Assembly: GCA_017470055.1 (NCBI GenBank)
Contig: JAFUFD010000059.1
Coordinates: 1-38,545, forward strand
Direction: 5' to 3'
DNA: 38,545 nucleotides
DNA from: Prevotella sp.
GTDB taxonomy: Bacteria; Bacteroidota; Bacteroidia; Bacteroidales; Bacteroidaceae
Positions 14,151-23,236 of the stretch are shown here, piece after piece (the stretch's first letter is position 1; each line of letters opens with the position of its first letter). Under the pieces are notes generated by a model. That model worked only from the letters and a program-made list of their open reading frames with translations. It did no database searches and had not been told where the DNA came from. The position numbers and the translations under genes were made by a program.

Positions 14151-16364
14151 ATGACAGTGAGATTTGAATTTACATCGAAGGAAAGGGAGCAACTGCTCTT
14201 ATTATATAATAAGGTGAAGCAGGAGATCGGCTCGTCGCTCTTAGCGGGTGACGAGGAGAAGATGCGCCAGTATCTGAGCGGCTATATCGAGCAGAACCAG
14301 ATACGCCGTGATGTCTTTGGACTGAACCCTATGCTGCTGGCGTTCCAGACGGCATTCCTCGTGGTAGAGGAGATCGGGCTGAAGCGTGACGCAGTGCTTG
14401 CCGTCCTGTTGCACCCATGTGTCGAGGACGGCTACCTTACCATCGATGCCATCCGACAGGAGTTCGGTGAGTCGGTGGCTCGCATCCTGCATGGTCTGCA
14501 ACGCATCCAGGAACTCTATCAGAAGAACCCTGTCATCGAGACGGAGAACTTCCGTAACCTGCTGCTCTCCTTTGCGGAGGACATGCGTGTCATCCTCATC
14601 ATGATTGCCGACCGTGTGAACCTGATGCGCCAGATTCGTGACACCAAGCAGACGGACGCCCAACGGGAGGTCAGCGAGGAAGCCGCCTATCTCTATGCGC
14701 CCCTTGCCCATAAACTGGGACTCTATAAGTTGAAGAGTGAGTTGGAGGACCTCTCGCTGAAATACTTGGAGCATGACGCCTATTACCATATCAAGGAGAA
14801 ACTGAGTGAGACGAAGAAGAGCCGTGATGCCTATATCGAGCGTTTCATCCAACCGATCAGTGAGCATCTAAAGGCGGCGGGTCTCAGTTTTCATATCAAA
14901 GGGCGCACCAAGTCGATTCACTCCATCTGGCAGAAGATGAAGAAGCAGAAATGCGACTTCGAGGGTGTCTACGACCTTTTCGCTATCCGTGTCATCCTCG
15001 ACTCCCCTGTGGAGAAGGAGAAAATGCACTGCTGGCAGGTGTATTCCATCGTGACGGATATGTACCAGCCGAACCCTAAACGGCTCCGTGACTGGCTGAG
15101 CGTGCCGAAGTCGAACGGCTATGAGAGTCTGCACATCACCGTCTTGGGTCCTGAACAGAAATGGGTGGAGGTGCAGATCCGTACAGAGCGCATGGACGAG
15201 ATCGCTGAGCGAGGTGTCGCCGCCCACTGGCGCTATAAGGGTGTGAAGGGCGAGACTGGTTTGGACGAGTGGTTGACGAACATCCGCTCGATGCTGGAGA
15301 CGGCAGACGGTTTGGAGGCAATGGACCAGTTTAAGATGGACCTCTACGAGGATGAGGTCTTTGTGTTCACCCCCAAGGGCGACTTGTATAAATTTCCCAA
15401 GGGTGCCACCGTTCTCGACTTCGCCTACCATATCCACTCGAAGATAGGCAATGCCTGCACGGGTGCCCGTATCAATAATAAGGTGGTGCCCCTCCGACAG
15501 ATCCTACAGAGTGGTGATCAGGTCGATATCATGACCTCCTCCACGCAAAAGCCCCGACGGGAGTGGCTGAATATCGTGAAGACCTCCCGAGCCAAGTCGA
15601 AGATACGACTGGCGTTGAAGGAGACGCAGGTGAAAGAGGGACTCTTCGCCAAGGAGACCTTAGAGCGTCGTTTCAAGAACCGTAAGGTGGAGATGGAGGA
15701 GTCTACCATGCAGCACGTCATCAAGAAGATGGGCTTCAAGGAGACGAGTGACTTCTACAAGCAGATAGCAGACGGTACCCTCGATGTCAATCAGGTCATC
15801 GACAAGTATGTGGAACTGCAACAGGGTGAGCAGCCCGTCACGGGAAACAATATTGCGCAGAGCGCAGCCGACTTCGTGCTTGACAACTCCCAACTCTCCA
15901 CTAACACATACCTCAGTGATGATGTCCTCGTCATTGACCGCAACCTGAAAGGGATCGACTATCAGTTGGCACGCTGTTGCCAGCCCATCTATGGCGACAA
16001 GGTGTTTGGCTTCGTCACCGTCAGTGGCGGCATCAAGATACACCGTGAGGACTGTCCGAACGCTCCCGAGTTGAAGAAGCGTTTCGGCTACCGTGTCGTT
16101 CGTGCCATGTGGAGTGGGAAGGGCTCGTCACAGTATTCCATCACCCTCCGTGTCATCGGCAATGATGATATCGGTATCGTCAACAATTTGACCAGTATTA
16201 TCTCCAAGGATGAGAAACTCATCCTTCGCAGTATCAATATCGACTCGCACGACGGCTTGTTCAGTGGCAATCTCGTCGTCATGCTTGATGACACTTCCCG
16301 TTTGGAGTCCCTCATCAAGAAACTCCGTACAGTGAAGGGCGTAAAGCAAGTCAGCAGGATATGA
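14151..16364 (+). CDS. relA: RelA/SpoT-family (p)ppGpp synthetase with degenerate hydrolase site
   Basis: At 737 aa it has the full long-RSH layout: HD-like region (about 40-200), synthetase (about 235-350, with SIWQKMKKQKCDFEGVYDLF and RLRDWLSVPKSNGYESLH), TGS (about 400-460, VFVFTPKGDLYKFPKGAT), a Cys/His region (RCCQPIYGD, IHREDCPN) and a C-terminal ACT domain. In the HD region the key His-Asp pair reads His-Pro (LLHPCVED, H88-P89), while ED and ADRVNLMR remain. Loss of the metal-binding Asp suggests the hydrolase is weak or dead and the enzyme mainly makes (p)ppGpp in response to starved ribosomes. A second, SpoT-like protein would then be needed elsewhere in the genome. It is preceded by fic and followed by the nitroreductase gene. 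Confidence 0.9.
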   Translation: MTVRFEFTSKEREQLLLLYNKVKQEIGSSLLAGDEEKMRQYLSGYIEQNQIRRDVFGLNPMLLAFQTAFLVVEEIGLKRDAVLAVLLHPCVEDGYLTIDAIRQEFGESVARILHGLQRIQELYQKNPVIETENFRNLLLSFAEDMRVILIMIADRVNLMRQIRDTKQTDAQREVSEEAAYLYAPLAHKLGLYKLKSELEDLSLKYLEHDAYYHIKEKLSETKKSRDAYIERFIQPISEHLKAAGLSFHIKGRTKSIHSIWQKMKKQKCDFEGVYDLFAIRVILDSPVEKEKMHCWQVYSIVTDMYQPNPKRLRDWLSVPKSNGYESLHITVLGPEQKWVEVQIRTERMDEIAERGVAAHWRYKGVKGETGLDEWLTNIRSMLETADGLEAMDQFKMDLYEDEVFVFTPKGDLYKFPKGATVLDFAYHIHSKIGNACTGARINNKVVPLRQILQSGDQVDIMTSSTQKPRREWLNIVKTSRAKSKIRLALKETQVKEGLFAKETLERRFKNRKVEMEESTMQHVIKKMGFKETSDFYKQIADGTLDVNQVIDKYVELQQGEQPVTGNNIAQSAADFVLDNSQLSTNTYLSDDVLVIDRNLKGIDYQLARCCQPIYGDKVFGFVTVSGGIKIHREDCPNAPELKKRFGYRVVRAMWSGKGSSQYSITLRVIGNDDIGIVNNLTSIISKDEKLILRSINIDSHDGLFSGNLVVMLDDTSRLESLIKKLRTVKGVKQVSRI

Positions 16365-16387
16365 ACATAGGAAAGAAATAACAAGAT

Positions 16388-16912
16388 ATGGAATTTAAGG
16401 ATTTAGTACAGATGCGTCGCTCCCACCGTAAGTTCACGGAAGAGGAGATTGACGGCGAAGACGTGAAGTTGATACTCCGTGCAGGACTGATGTCGCCCAC
16501 CTCGAAAGGACAGCGTGCCTGGCAGTTCGTGGTCGTCGATGATAAGATGGACATAGAGAAACTGTCGGATGCCAAGGACATGGGAGGGCAGTTTCTCAAG
16601 GGGGCTCCCCTTGCCATCGTCGTACTGGGCGACCCGATGCAGAACGACTGCTGGGTGGAGGACGGTGCCATCGCTGCTATCTCGATGCAGTATCAGGCAG
16701 AGGCTCTGGGACTGGGCTCCTGTTGGATACAGATGCGTGGCAGGGGACTGAGCGACGGCACGAGTGCCGACACGGTGATACAGGGGGTGCTGGATATCCC
16801 GGAGAACCTGTCGTGCCTCTGCATCCTCGCCATCGGTCATAAGGCTGACGAACGGAAGCCCCAGAACGAGGAGAAACTGAAGTGGGAGAATGTCCATCTG
16901 AATAAATACTAA
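16388..16912 (+). CDS. Nitroreductase family protein (174 aa)
   Basis: FMN-dependent nitroreductase fold: the N-terminal RRSHRKF motif that binds the FMN phosphate, LRAGLMSPTSKGQRAWQF, a central GAIAAISMQYQAEALGLGSCW helix typical of the family, and ILAIGHK near the end. Such enzymes reduce nitro compounds, quinones or related substrates with NAD(P)H; the substrate cannot be told from sequence. It is a short member with no cap insertion and no signal peptide. It starts 23 bases after relA and is followed after one base by the DUF2520 gene. Confidence 0.9.
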   Translation: MEFKDLVQMRRSHRKFTEEEIDGEDVKLILRAGLMSPTSKGQRAWQFVVVDDKMDIEKLSDAKDMGGQFLKGAPLAIVVLGDPMQNDCWVEDGAIAAISMQYQAEALGLGSCWIQMRGRGLSDGTSADTVIQGVLDIPENLSCLCILAIGHKADERKPQNEEKLKWENVHLNKY

Positions 16913-16913
16913 G

Positions 16914-17690
16914 ATGCAGATTGTATTGATAGGGGCGGGCAGACTCGCCACCAACCTCGGACATACCCTGTTGGGCGCAGGGCATGAGATAGTCTGTGTG
17001 AACAGCCGTACCATGAAATCAGCGAAGGCGCTTGCCGACCGCATCGGAGGCATCCCCGTTGACAGAGCGGAGGATGTGCCGATGGAGGCAGATGCCTATA
17101 TCATCGCCGTAAAGGACTCGGTACTTGCCGATGTGATACCTGCCGTGGTGAAGGGCAGGGAGCATCAGGTGTTCATGCATACGGCAGGGTCGATGCCGAT
17201 GTCGATGTTCCAAGGGATGGCTCGCCATTACGGGGTGTTCTATCCCATGCAGTCGTTCTCGAAGGAACGTCCTGTCGACTTTGCGGAGATTCCCACCTTT
17301 ATAGAGGCTAATGACGAGAAGGCGATGGAAGTGATACGCCGTCTGGCTGAGAGTATCACAGAACGTGTCTACGAACTGTCGAGTGACGACCGCCAGTATC
17401 TGCATCTTGCCGCTGTCTTCGCCTGTAACTTCGTGAATCACTGCTATGCGATGGCTGCGGAGGTGCTGGAGCAGCACGGCATGGATTTCAGTGTGATGCT
17501 GCCCTTGATTGACGAGACGGCACGAAAGGTGCACCAGTTGCATCCGTTGGACGCACAGACGGGTCCTGCCGTACGCTATGACGAGAATGTCATTCGTCAT
17601 CAGGTTCAACTGTTACAAAATCAGCCCTTTATGAAAGATCTATACGAACGTTTGTCGTTGAATATACACAGAAAGGCTAAGAACGTATGA
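16914..17690 (+). CDS. Rossmann-fold NADP-binding protein with DUF2520 domain
   Basis: The N-terminus carries the dinucleotide-binding motif [11 protein letters not shown] within a Rossmann fold (to about residue 125). The C-terminal part is the all-helical DUF2520 domain (Q-S-F-S-K-E-R near 118-125 and [19 protein letters not shown] about 158-176). The family resembles pyrroline-5-carboxylate and ketopantoate reductases; its own substrate is unknown. Start is one base after the nitroreductase stop and its stop overlaps the kdsC-like start (ATGA), showing a compact operon. Confidence 0.88.
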   Translation: MQIVLIGAGRLATNLGHTLLGAGHEIVCVNSRTMKSAKALADRIGGIPVDRAEDVPMEADAYIIAVKDSVLADVIPAVVKGREHQVFMHTAGSMPMSMFQGMARHYGVFYPMQSFSKERPVDFAEIPTFIEANDEKAMEVIRRLAESITERVYELSSDDRQYLHLAAVFACNFVNHCYAMAAEVLEQHGMDFSVMLPLIDETARKVHQLHPLDAQTGPAVRYDENVIRHQVQLLQNQPFMKDLYERLSLNIHRKAKNV

Positions 17691-18205
17691 TAAACTACGA
17701 TTTACAGAAGATACGTGCTATTATTTTTGACTTGGACGGTGTGCTGAGTTCGTCGACCATCTCATTGGGAGCCGACGGGACTCCGCTGCGCACCGTGAAT
17801 ATCAAGGACGGCTACGCCATCCAACTTGCGGTCAAGATGGGACTGCATGTCGCTATCATCTCTGGTTGCAAGATAGAGAGTGTGCGAGTCCGCTATGAGG
17901 GTTTGGGCATGAAAGACATCTATTTAGGTGCTGCCGTGAAGATCAAGACCTATGAGGAGTTTCTGGTAAAACATGGACTGAACGATGATGAGGTGATGTT
18001 TATGGGTGACGACATCCCCGATCTTGAGGTGATGCGTAGGGTTGGCTGCCCCGTCTGTCCTAAAGACGCTTGCAGTGAGGTGAGGGAAGCCAGTCTCTAT
18101 GTGAGCGATTACTTAGGTGGTGGCGGTTGTGGCAGGGACGTGATAGAGCAAACCCTTAAGGCACAAGGTAAATGGCTAAAGGATGAAAGGGCTTTCGGAT
18201 GGTAA
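17687..18205 (+). CDS. kdsC: HAD phosphatase, KDO-8-phosphate phosphatase type
   Basis: Cap-less HAD phosphatase with motif I FDLDGVL, a serine in IISG (motif II) and motif [11 protein letters not shown]. The 172-aa length and the [17 protein letters not shown] segment are characteristic of KdsC, which removes phosphate from 3-deoxy-D-manno-octulosonate 8-phosphate in lipopolysaccharide core synthesis in the cytoplasm. No kdsA/kdsB genes are adjacent, so another sugar phosphate is possible. It overlaps the gene before by 4 bases and the maf gene after it by 7. Confidence 0.85.
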   Translation: MINYDLQKIRAIIFDLDGVLSSSTISLGADGTPLRTVNIKDGYAIQLAVKMGLHVAIISGCKIESVRVRYEGLGMKDIYLGAAVKIKTYEEFLVKHGLNDDEVMFMGDDIPDLEVMRRVGCPVCPKDACSEVREASLYVSDYLGGGGCGRDVIEQTLKAQGKWLKDERAFGW

Positions 18206-18774
18206 GCGATCGTTATCATATCATCTTGGCAAGTAACTCGCCAAGACGGAAAGAACTTCTCGGAGGCATTGACATCCCGTTTGAAATCAGAGTGTTAGAC
18301 GGAATTGATGAAAGTTACCCAGACCATCTACCTACGAAAGATATCGCAGGTTATATTTCAAAGAAGAAAGCGGATGCCTACCAACAGACGATGGCACCCG
18401 ATGAGTTGATCATCACAGCCGATACGATTGTCGTATTGGGACAGGAAGTGATGGGGAAGCCCAAGGATGCCGCAGAGGCACGTCAGATGCTCCGCAAACT
18501 GAGCGGCAAGACGCATCAGGTGATTACTGGTGTCTGTCTGACGACCCAGGAGCGACAGGTGAGTTTCTCTGTGGAGACAGATGTGACCTTTAAGTACCTG
18601 ACCGACGAGGAGATCACCTACTATGTAGACCATTACCGTCCTTTCGACAAAGCAGGTGCCTATGGTATTCAAGAATGGATAGGACATGTGGGAGTGACGG
18701 GCTTGAAAGGTAGTTACTTCAATGTGATGGGATTGCCTGTGCAGAGGATTTATGAGGCATTAAAGACCTTTTAA
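18199..18774 (+). CDS. maf: Maf-like nucleotide pyrophosphatase
   Basis: The Maf signature [12 protein letters not shown] lies at the N-terminus, followed by the catalytic ITADTIV, the GKPKDAAEA segment, and [12 protein letters not shown]. Maf proteins hydrolyse dTTP/UTP and modified nucleotides to monophosphates, limiting incorporation of aberrant nucleotides and affecting septum formation in some bacteria. The length of 191 aa is normal. The ATG overlaps the end of kdsC. It ends the forward operon that began with fic. Confidence 0.92.
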   Translation: MVSDRYHIILASNSPRRKELLGGIDIPFEIRVLDGIDESYPDHLPTKDIAGYISKKKADAYQQTMAPDELIITADTIVVLGQEVMGKPKDAAEARQMLRKLSGKTHQVITGVCLTTQERQVSFSVETDVTFKYLTDEEITYYVDHYRPFDKAGAYGIQEWIGHVGVTGLKGSYFNVMGLPVQRIYEALKTF

Positions 18775-18819
18775 TCAGAGGAAAAGTGTTAAATCGTTGA
18801 AAAATATCGAACAATTCCA

Positions 18820-18849
18820 TTGCTATTTCAAGATTTATAACTAAATTTG
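18820..18849 (+). promoter_or_regulatory. Promoter downstream of maf, likely of a small RNA
   Basis: TTG 18820-18822, 19 bp spacer, TAAATTTG 18842-18849. It points towards a terminator about 75 bases away and no forward gene, while the next gene (trmH) is on the other strand. Confidence 0.55.
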
Positions 18850-18855
18850 CAGCAC

Positions 18856-18928
18856 ACAACTAGTAATTTAATCTATATTTATCATTTTCCTCGAAGGGAT
18901 ACTATCTGTGAAGACAGGTCCCTTTTTT
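18856..18928 (+). ncRNA. Candidate small RNA of about 75 nt
   Basis: It runs from the expected start of the promoter at 18820-18849 to the six T residues at 18923-18928. The 3' end is a terminator hairpin: GGGA (18896-18899) with TCCC (18919-18922), and CTGT (18906-18909) with ACAG (18914-18917) inside. The 5' 40 bases are AT-rich and likely single-stranded. No coding frame fits. The element stops just before the 3' end of trmH on the other strand. I cannot match it to a named RNA family. Confidence 0.45.
18896..18928 (+). terminator. Intrinsic terminator of the small RNA
   Basis: Two-part hairpin (GGGA/TCCC and CTGT/ACAG, asymmetric bulge) followed by TTTTTT at 18923-18928. On the minus strand no T run follows, so it works in the forward direction only. 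Confidence 0.6.
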
Positions 18929-18929
18929 G

Positions 18930-19661
18930 TTATCCCCTGCGCTTGAACTCAGAGCAGGTGATGGCGGTGGCAATAGCGACATTGAGGCTCTCCGCTCTTA
19001 GCCCGTCAGTGTGGAAGTCGGGGATTAGGAGTCGCTTGCTGATATGCTGGCGCACCTCTGGCGAGATGCCGTTGCCCTCGTTGCCCATCACGATAATACC
19101 CTCGGCGGTAAGTTCCTGCTCGTAAATGTTCTCTCCGTCGAGCAAGGTGCCATAGATAGGATAGGAGGGAGGAAGACTATTGAAAAGTTCCAACAAATCA
19201 GTATAGAACACCTGCACGTGGGCAAGGCTGCCCATCGTAGCCTGTACCACTTTAGGGTTATAGGCATCTGCCGTGTCCAGCGAGCAGTAGATGGTGGGGA
19301 TGCCAAACCAGTCGGCAATACGGATGATGGTACCGAGGTTGCCAGGGTCTTGTACACTATCAAGGGCGAGGGACAGCGGAGCGTTGGGTATTGGGTGCTG
19401 AGCGTTAAGCGATGAGGGTATCTCGAAGACAGCGATAACCTCCTGCGGATGTTGCAGGAAACTGACCTTGCGAAGTTCTTCCTCAGTGATCAGTTCGGCG
19501 TCAGGACGTGCTACTGTCGAGAAGAGCATCCTCGGCACAAAGCCTGCCTGCATCAAGTCGCCAACTACTTTAGGGCCCTCTGCAACGAAGAGTCCCTCCC
19601 GTTTCCTGTTCTTCTTCAATTCCAAAGAACGGATGAGTTTCATCTGGTTTTTACTAATCAT
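18930..19661 (-). CDS. TrmH/SpoU-family RNA 2'-O-methyltransferase (243 aa)
   Basis: SPOUT methyltransferase with the three C-terminal motifs: NLGTIIRIADWFG, IIVMGNEGNGIS and ESLNVAIATAI. The N-terminal RNA-binding (L30-like) part includes the FVAEGPKVVGDL segment. It should methylate 2'-OH groups of tRNA or rRNA with SAM; the exact target is not clear. A short linker between the two parts (SLNAQHPIPNAP) is encoded by a low-complexity stretch. It is divergent from tamL with a shared promoter region; ATG 19661 lies about 11 bases after its expected transcription start. Confidence 0.9.
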   Translation of the reverse strand: MISKNQMKLIRSLELKKNRKREGLFVAEGPKVVGDLMQAGFVPRMLFSTVARPDAELITEEELRKVSFLQHPQEVIAVFEIPSSLNAQHPIPNAPLSLALDSVQDPGNLGTIIRIADWFGIPTIYCSLDTADAYNPKVVQATMGSLAHVQVFYTDLLELFNSLPPSYPIYGTLLDGENIYEQELTAEGIIVMGNEGNGISPEVRQHISKRLLIPDFHTDGLRAESLNVAIATAITCSEFKRRG

Positions 19662-19675
19662 TTTCTTGCAATTTG

Positions 19676-19710
19676 CTGCAAAGATAGAAAAATTTTTCTT
19701 AACTTTGCAA
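19676..19710. promoter_or_regulatory. Symmetric divergent promoters of trmH and tamL
   Basis: Minus strand (trmH): TTG at 19710-19708, 21 bp spacer, TATCTTTG at 19686-19679. Plus strand (tamL): CTG at 19676-19678, 21 bp spacer, TAACTTTG at 19700-19707. The two promoters occupy the same bases, each -7 element sitting at the other's -33, in a GCAAAG/CTTTGC palindrome. Only one polymerase can bind at a time. Confidence 0.55.
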
Positions 19711-19714
19711 CAAA

Positions 19715-21925
19715 ATGTGGCGTAGATACTCCTTATTTATTTTGATGGTACTCCTTTTATGTGCCTGTTCAGAGACGAAATATGTCCCTGAAGGAGACTA
19801 TTTGCTGGATAAGGTGAGTGTGAAGAGTACTCCGAAAACAAAGGGTGTCGACCCCTCCAGTATGAAAGCGTATGTACGCCAAGTGGGCAACTCCCGCTGG
19901 TTCTCCACGGCAAAGATACCCCTTGCCACCTATTCCCTCTCTGGTCGTGATACGACAAAATGGATGAACCGCCTGTTACGCTCCATCGGTGAGGCGCCTG
20001 TCATCTACGACTCGCTCAGTACCCGCAAGTCGATGGCAGACTTGCAGATGCAACTGGTGAATATGAGTTATCTCAGAGCCAGTGTCGATGCGATGACGAA
20101 GGCGAGGAAAAAGAAGATTGACGTGACCTACCTGTTGCATCCTGGTAAACCTTACCATATCCGTAATGTGGAGTATGTCATTCATGACTCCCTGATAGCC
20201 AGTCTGTTGCAACTCAACATTCCTAAGAACCGTGGACTGAGGAAGGGTATGCGTTTCAGCGTGGAGAATCTGGATGGGGAACGCAAGCGTATCACGAAAA
20301 TGCTGAACGACCTCGGCTACTACCGTTTTAATAAGGAGTTCATCACCTTTCAGGCAGACTCTGTCGCCAATACGCAGGACATCGATGTGGTGCTGGTGCT
20401 TCGCAACCAGCGTGACGGTGGAGGGAATGAGTTCGCGCACCAGCGTTATCGGGTGAGGGATGTCATCTATCAAAGTGGTGACAAGGAAGACTCGGTCATC
20501 CACTTGCGACAGGGCGTGTTGCGAAGGAATACCTACGTGAGGGAGAACAAATACTATTCTGCTGAGGATTTGCAGAATACGTATAACCACTTTGGGCGAC
20601 TGGGTGCTGTGCGCTATACCAATATCTCATGGCGAGAGCAACCAGACTCTAACCTCCTTGACTGCCAGATACAGATCAGTACGAATAAGCCCTCGACTAT
20701 CTCGTTTCAGCCAGAGGGTACGAATACGGCAGGTGACTTGGGTGCCGCCGCCTCGTTGACCTACCAGAACCGTAACCTGTTCAGGGGATCGGAGAACCTG
20801 ACGATAGAGTTGCGTGGCGCCTATGAGGCTATCAAGGGCTTGGAGGGTTATTCCAATCATAACTTCTTGGAGTACAGTCTGGGTACGAAGTTGACCTTCC
20901 CCCGTTTCATCGTCCCCTTCCTGTCCTCAGATATCCGCAAGAGAGTCAACGCCACCAGTGAGGTGTCCCTGTTATATGACCTGCAGAACAGGCCCGAGTT
21001 CCATCGGCGTGTGTTCTCCGTAGGATGGCGGTATAAGTGGTATAACCAAAAACATCATGACAGTTATCGTGTTGACCTGTTGGACCTGAACTATATCTCC
21101 ATGCCTTGGATCAGTGAGACCTTCAAAAGGGAGTACCTTGACGATACCAGTAGTCGTAACGCCATTCTGCGCTATAACTATGAGAACTTGTTTATCATGA
21201 AGTTCGGGGTGGGGTATACCTATAATAATGGTGTCATTGCCATCAAGGCGAATGCGGAGACTGCGGGTAACCTGTTGGGACTGGCTGCGAAGACTTTCAG
21301 TTTCCATCAAAATAATGAGGGACAGTTTACTTTTCTGGATGTCGCCTATGCCCAGTATGTGAAAGCAGACTTCGACGTGACTCGTAATGTCGTTATCGAC
21401 TATAACAACCAGTTGGTGTTCCATGCGGGACTGGGTATCGCCTATCCTTATGGCAATAGTACGATTCTGCCTTTCGAGAAGCGTTATTTCTCGGGAGGTG
21501 CCAACAGTGTGAGAGGATGGAGCGTGAGAAGTCTGGGACCAGGAAAATATATCAGTCGTGACGGTCGTATTGACTTCATCAACCAGACGGGTGACATGAA
21601 GTTAGATCTTAACGTGGAGTATCGAGCCCATCTGTTCTGGAAACTGGGACTCGCCATGTTTGTGGATGCTGGTAATATATGGACGTTACGCAGTTATGAC
21701 GAACAACCAGGAGGACAGTTCAAACTCTCGGAGTTCCTGAATCAACTGGCTGTAGGATACGGTCTCGGCTTCCGTCTTAACTTCGATTATTTCATCCTAC
21801 GCTTCGACATGGGTATGAAGGCCATCAATCCCGCCTATGAGGAGGACGACGAGCATTATCCTATCATCCACCCACGGCTCAGTCGTGACTTTGCTTTCCA
21901 CTTTGCGGTAGGGCTCCCATTTTGA
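19715..21925 (+). CDS. tamL: TamL, lipoprotein-type BamA/TamA-family outer-membrane protein (736 aa)
   Basis: A short signal peptide ends in a lipobox (LLLCACSE, Cys17-18), so unlike TamA it is a lipoprotein. POTRA-like domains follow (about 30-330), then a 16-strand barrel region to the C-terminus, with typical BamA-family features: GRD-like turns, RYFSGGANSVRGWSVRSLGPG (strand 6 loop region, about 590-610) and a terminal aromatic residue (FAVGLPF). Such TamL proteins occur in Bacteroidota and work with TamB in outer-membrane assembly. ATG 19715 lies only 7 bases from the -7 element, so the mRNA is probably leaderless. The 3' end overlaps the convergent lipoprotein gene by 47 bases. Confidence 0.88.
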   Translation: MWRRYSLFILMVLLLCACSETKYVPEGDYLLDKVSVKSTPKTKGVDPSSMKAYVRQVGNSRWFSTAKIPLATYSLSGRDTTKWMNRLLRSIGEAPVIYDSLSTRKSMADLQMQLVNMSYLRASVDAMTKARKKKIDVTYLLHPGKPYHIRNVEYVIHDSLIASLLQLNIPKNRGLRKGMRFSVENLDGERKRITKMLNDLGYYRFNKEFITFQADSVANTQDIDVVLVLRNQRDGGGNEFAHQRYRVRDVIYQSGDKEDSVIHLRQGVLRRNTYVRENKYYSAEDLQNTYNHFGRLGAVRYTNISWREQPDSNLLDCQIQISTNKPSTISFQPEGTNTAGDLGAAASLTYQNRNLFRGSENLTIELRGAYEAIKGLEGYSNHNFLEYSLGTKLTFPRFIVPFLSSDIRKRVNATSEVSLLYDLQNRPEFHRRVFSVGWRYKWYNQKHHDSYRVDLLDLNYISMPWISETFKREYLDDTSSRNAILRYNYENLFIMKFGVGYTYNNGVIAIKANAETAGNLLGLAAKTFSFHQNNEGQFTFLDVAYAQYVKADFDVTRNVVIDYNNQLVFHAGLGIAYPYGNSTILPFEKRYFSGGANSVRGWSVRSLGPGKYISRDGRIDFINQTGDMKLDLNVEYRAHLFWKLGLAMFVDAGNIWTLRSYDEQPGGQFKLSEFLNQLAVGYGLGFRLNFDYFILRFDMGMKAINPAYEEDDEHYPIIHPRLSRDFAFHFAVGLPF

Positions 21926-22331
21926 CGAGCCAGTCACCATCCCGCTTCACCAGTTGAATCAGAAACTCGTCTGTGTCAATCACTTGATTGTCCTGTGCGG
22001 TGTTCCCTAACTGGATGAAGTTGGAGACACGGATGTAGGCATTGCAGATAGAGTCCCCCTCCGTCATCTGGCTATTGAGGACCTCAATCTGTGTCTGTGC
22101 GTCGTGCTGTTTGATGAAATCAACATCCTCTTGGGTGATGTTCGAGGCGGCAAAGCGCAGCCATTGTCCACTTTCCGGGGTCATCACTTTCATTGCCCTC
22201 TCATAATCAAAGTTAAAATAGGCGTTTGCCCATGAGGTCAGCGACTTCTCTGCGGCACTCTTTCCATGGTCGTCCTGAACTTGGCAACCTGCCATCAGGA
22301 AAGTCATAAAAAGGAGGATGTAATATTTCAT
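21879..22331 (-). CDS. Small lipoprotein, NTF2-like (150 aa)
   Basis: The N-terminus is a lipoprotein signal (MKYYILLFMTFLMAGC, Cys16). The mature part (AAEKSLTSWANAYFNFDYERAMKVM, then paired strands ending in GDWLVKMG) resembles the DUF4878/NTF2-like fold: a helix pair followed by a curved sheet. No enzyme residues are seen. The ATG at 22331 is chosen over the one at 22355 because the minus-strand -7 element (22358-22365) would start transcription near 22351, inside the longer version. Convergent with tamL (47-base overlap) and divergent from the WalJ-like gene. Confidence 0.7.
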   Translation of the reverse strand: MKYYILLFMTFLMAGCQVQDDHGKSAAEKSLTSWANAYFNFDYERAMKVMTPESGQWLRFAASNITQEDVDFIKQHDAQTQIEVLNSQMTEGDSICNAYIRVSNFIQLGNTAQDNQVIDTDEFLIQLVKRDGDWLVKMGALPQSGKQSHD

Positions 22332-22357
22332 AAGTTTAAAATTATCATAAAACATTG

Positions 22358-22396
22358 CAAAGATAAGGAAAAACTCCCAACTTTTTATTACTTTTG
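22358..22396. promoter_or_regulatory. Divergent -7 elements of the lipoprotein and WalJ genes
   Basis: Minus strand: TATCTTTG read from 22365 to 22358. Plus strand: TACTTTTG at 22389-22396. Neither has a clean TTG at the -33 distance. The plus-strand element lies over the alternative TTG start at 22394, which argues for the ATG at 22415. Confidence 0.4.
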
Positions 22397-22414
22397 CACA
22401 AAATATTAACTAAA

Positions 22415-23218
22415 ATGCTGAAATTTATATCCTTTGGAAGCGGCAGTAGTGGAAATTGCTATATGCTGATGACCCCGACGGATGGACTGTTGATAGATAT
22501 CGGAGTAGGGATTAGAGGTCTGAAAAAAGACTTTAGGGATTACGGACTTAGTTTGTCGCAGGTGCACCATGTGCTTGTCACTCATGACCATGCCGACCAT
22601 ATCAAGTCTGTGGGCTCCTTTAGTAAAGACTACCATGTGCTTGTCTATGCGACGGCGAAAGTGCATGAGGGCATCAACAAGAACTATTGCGTACAGCAGA
22701 AAGTACCGCAGGAGTTGAAACGCTATGTGGAGAAAGGCGAGACTGTCAGGATAGGGGAGTTTATGGTTACCCCTTTCTCCGTGCCCCATGATAGCAGTGA
22801 TAATGTGGGCTACATGATAGAGGCTGAGGGCGTTGTTTTCTGTGTCATTACAGATGCGGGGTATGTCACTGACGAGATGAAGCCCTATATCTCGAAAGCA
22901 AACTATCTGGTCATAGAGGCAAACCATGACGAGGAGATGGTGAACAACGGTCCCTATCCTCAATTCCTCAAAGACCGCATCCTCTCACAGACGGGACATC
23001 TGAGTAATCGCTCCTGTGGTCTTGCGTTGGTGGAGAATATGACAGAAGACCTGCGTTATGTATGGCTATGCCACCTGAGTGAGGAGAACAACCATCCAGA
23101 ACTGGCTCGTAAGACCGTGGAGAGCGTACTTCGTGACTATGGTATCATCGTGGGTGTCGATCTGAAGATGGAGGTGCTCAAGCGGACTACACCGACAGGA
23201 ATCTTTGAGTTAGAATAA
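22415..23218 (+). CDS. WalJ/YycJ-like MBL-fold metallo-hydrolase (267 aa)
   Basis: Metallo-beta-lactamase fold with the metal motif THDHADH and downstream His/Asp ligands (PHDSSD, ITDAGY, CHLSEENN). The opening (FISFGSGSSGNCY) and the overall length fit the WalJ/YycJ group, which is linked to DNA repair and cell-wall signalling in Gram-positives; its role in Bacteroidota is unknown. The start is ATG 22415, after the promoter. It is followed by moxR after 18 bases with no promoter visible, so the Bat genes may be transcribed from here. Confidence 0.85.
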   Translation: MLKFISFGSGSSGNCYMLMTPTDGLLIDIGVGIRGLKKDFRDYGLSLSQVHHVLVTHDHADHIKSVGSFSKDYHVLVYATAKVHEGINKNYCVQQKVPQELKRYVEKGETVRIGEFMVTPFSVPHDSSDNVGYMIEAEGVVFCVITDAGYVTDEMKPYISKANYLVIEANHDEEMVNNGPYPQFLKDRILSQTGHLSNRSCGLALVENMTEDLRYVWLCHLSEENNHPELARKTVESVLRDYGIIVGVDLKMEVLKRTTPTGIFELE

Positions 23219-23236
23219 TTAAAATAAATATAGAAT

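Noticed and set aside
14241-15437. Two long minus-strand frames opposite relA
   Set aside because: Shadows of the relA codon pattern; no domain resemblance.
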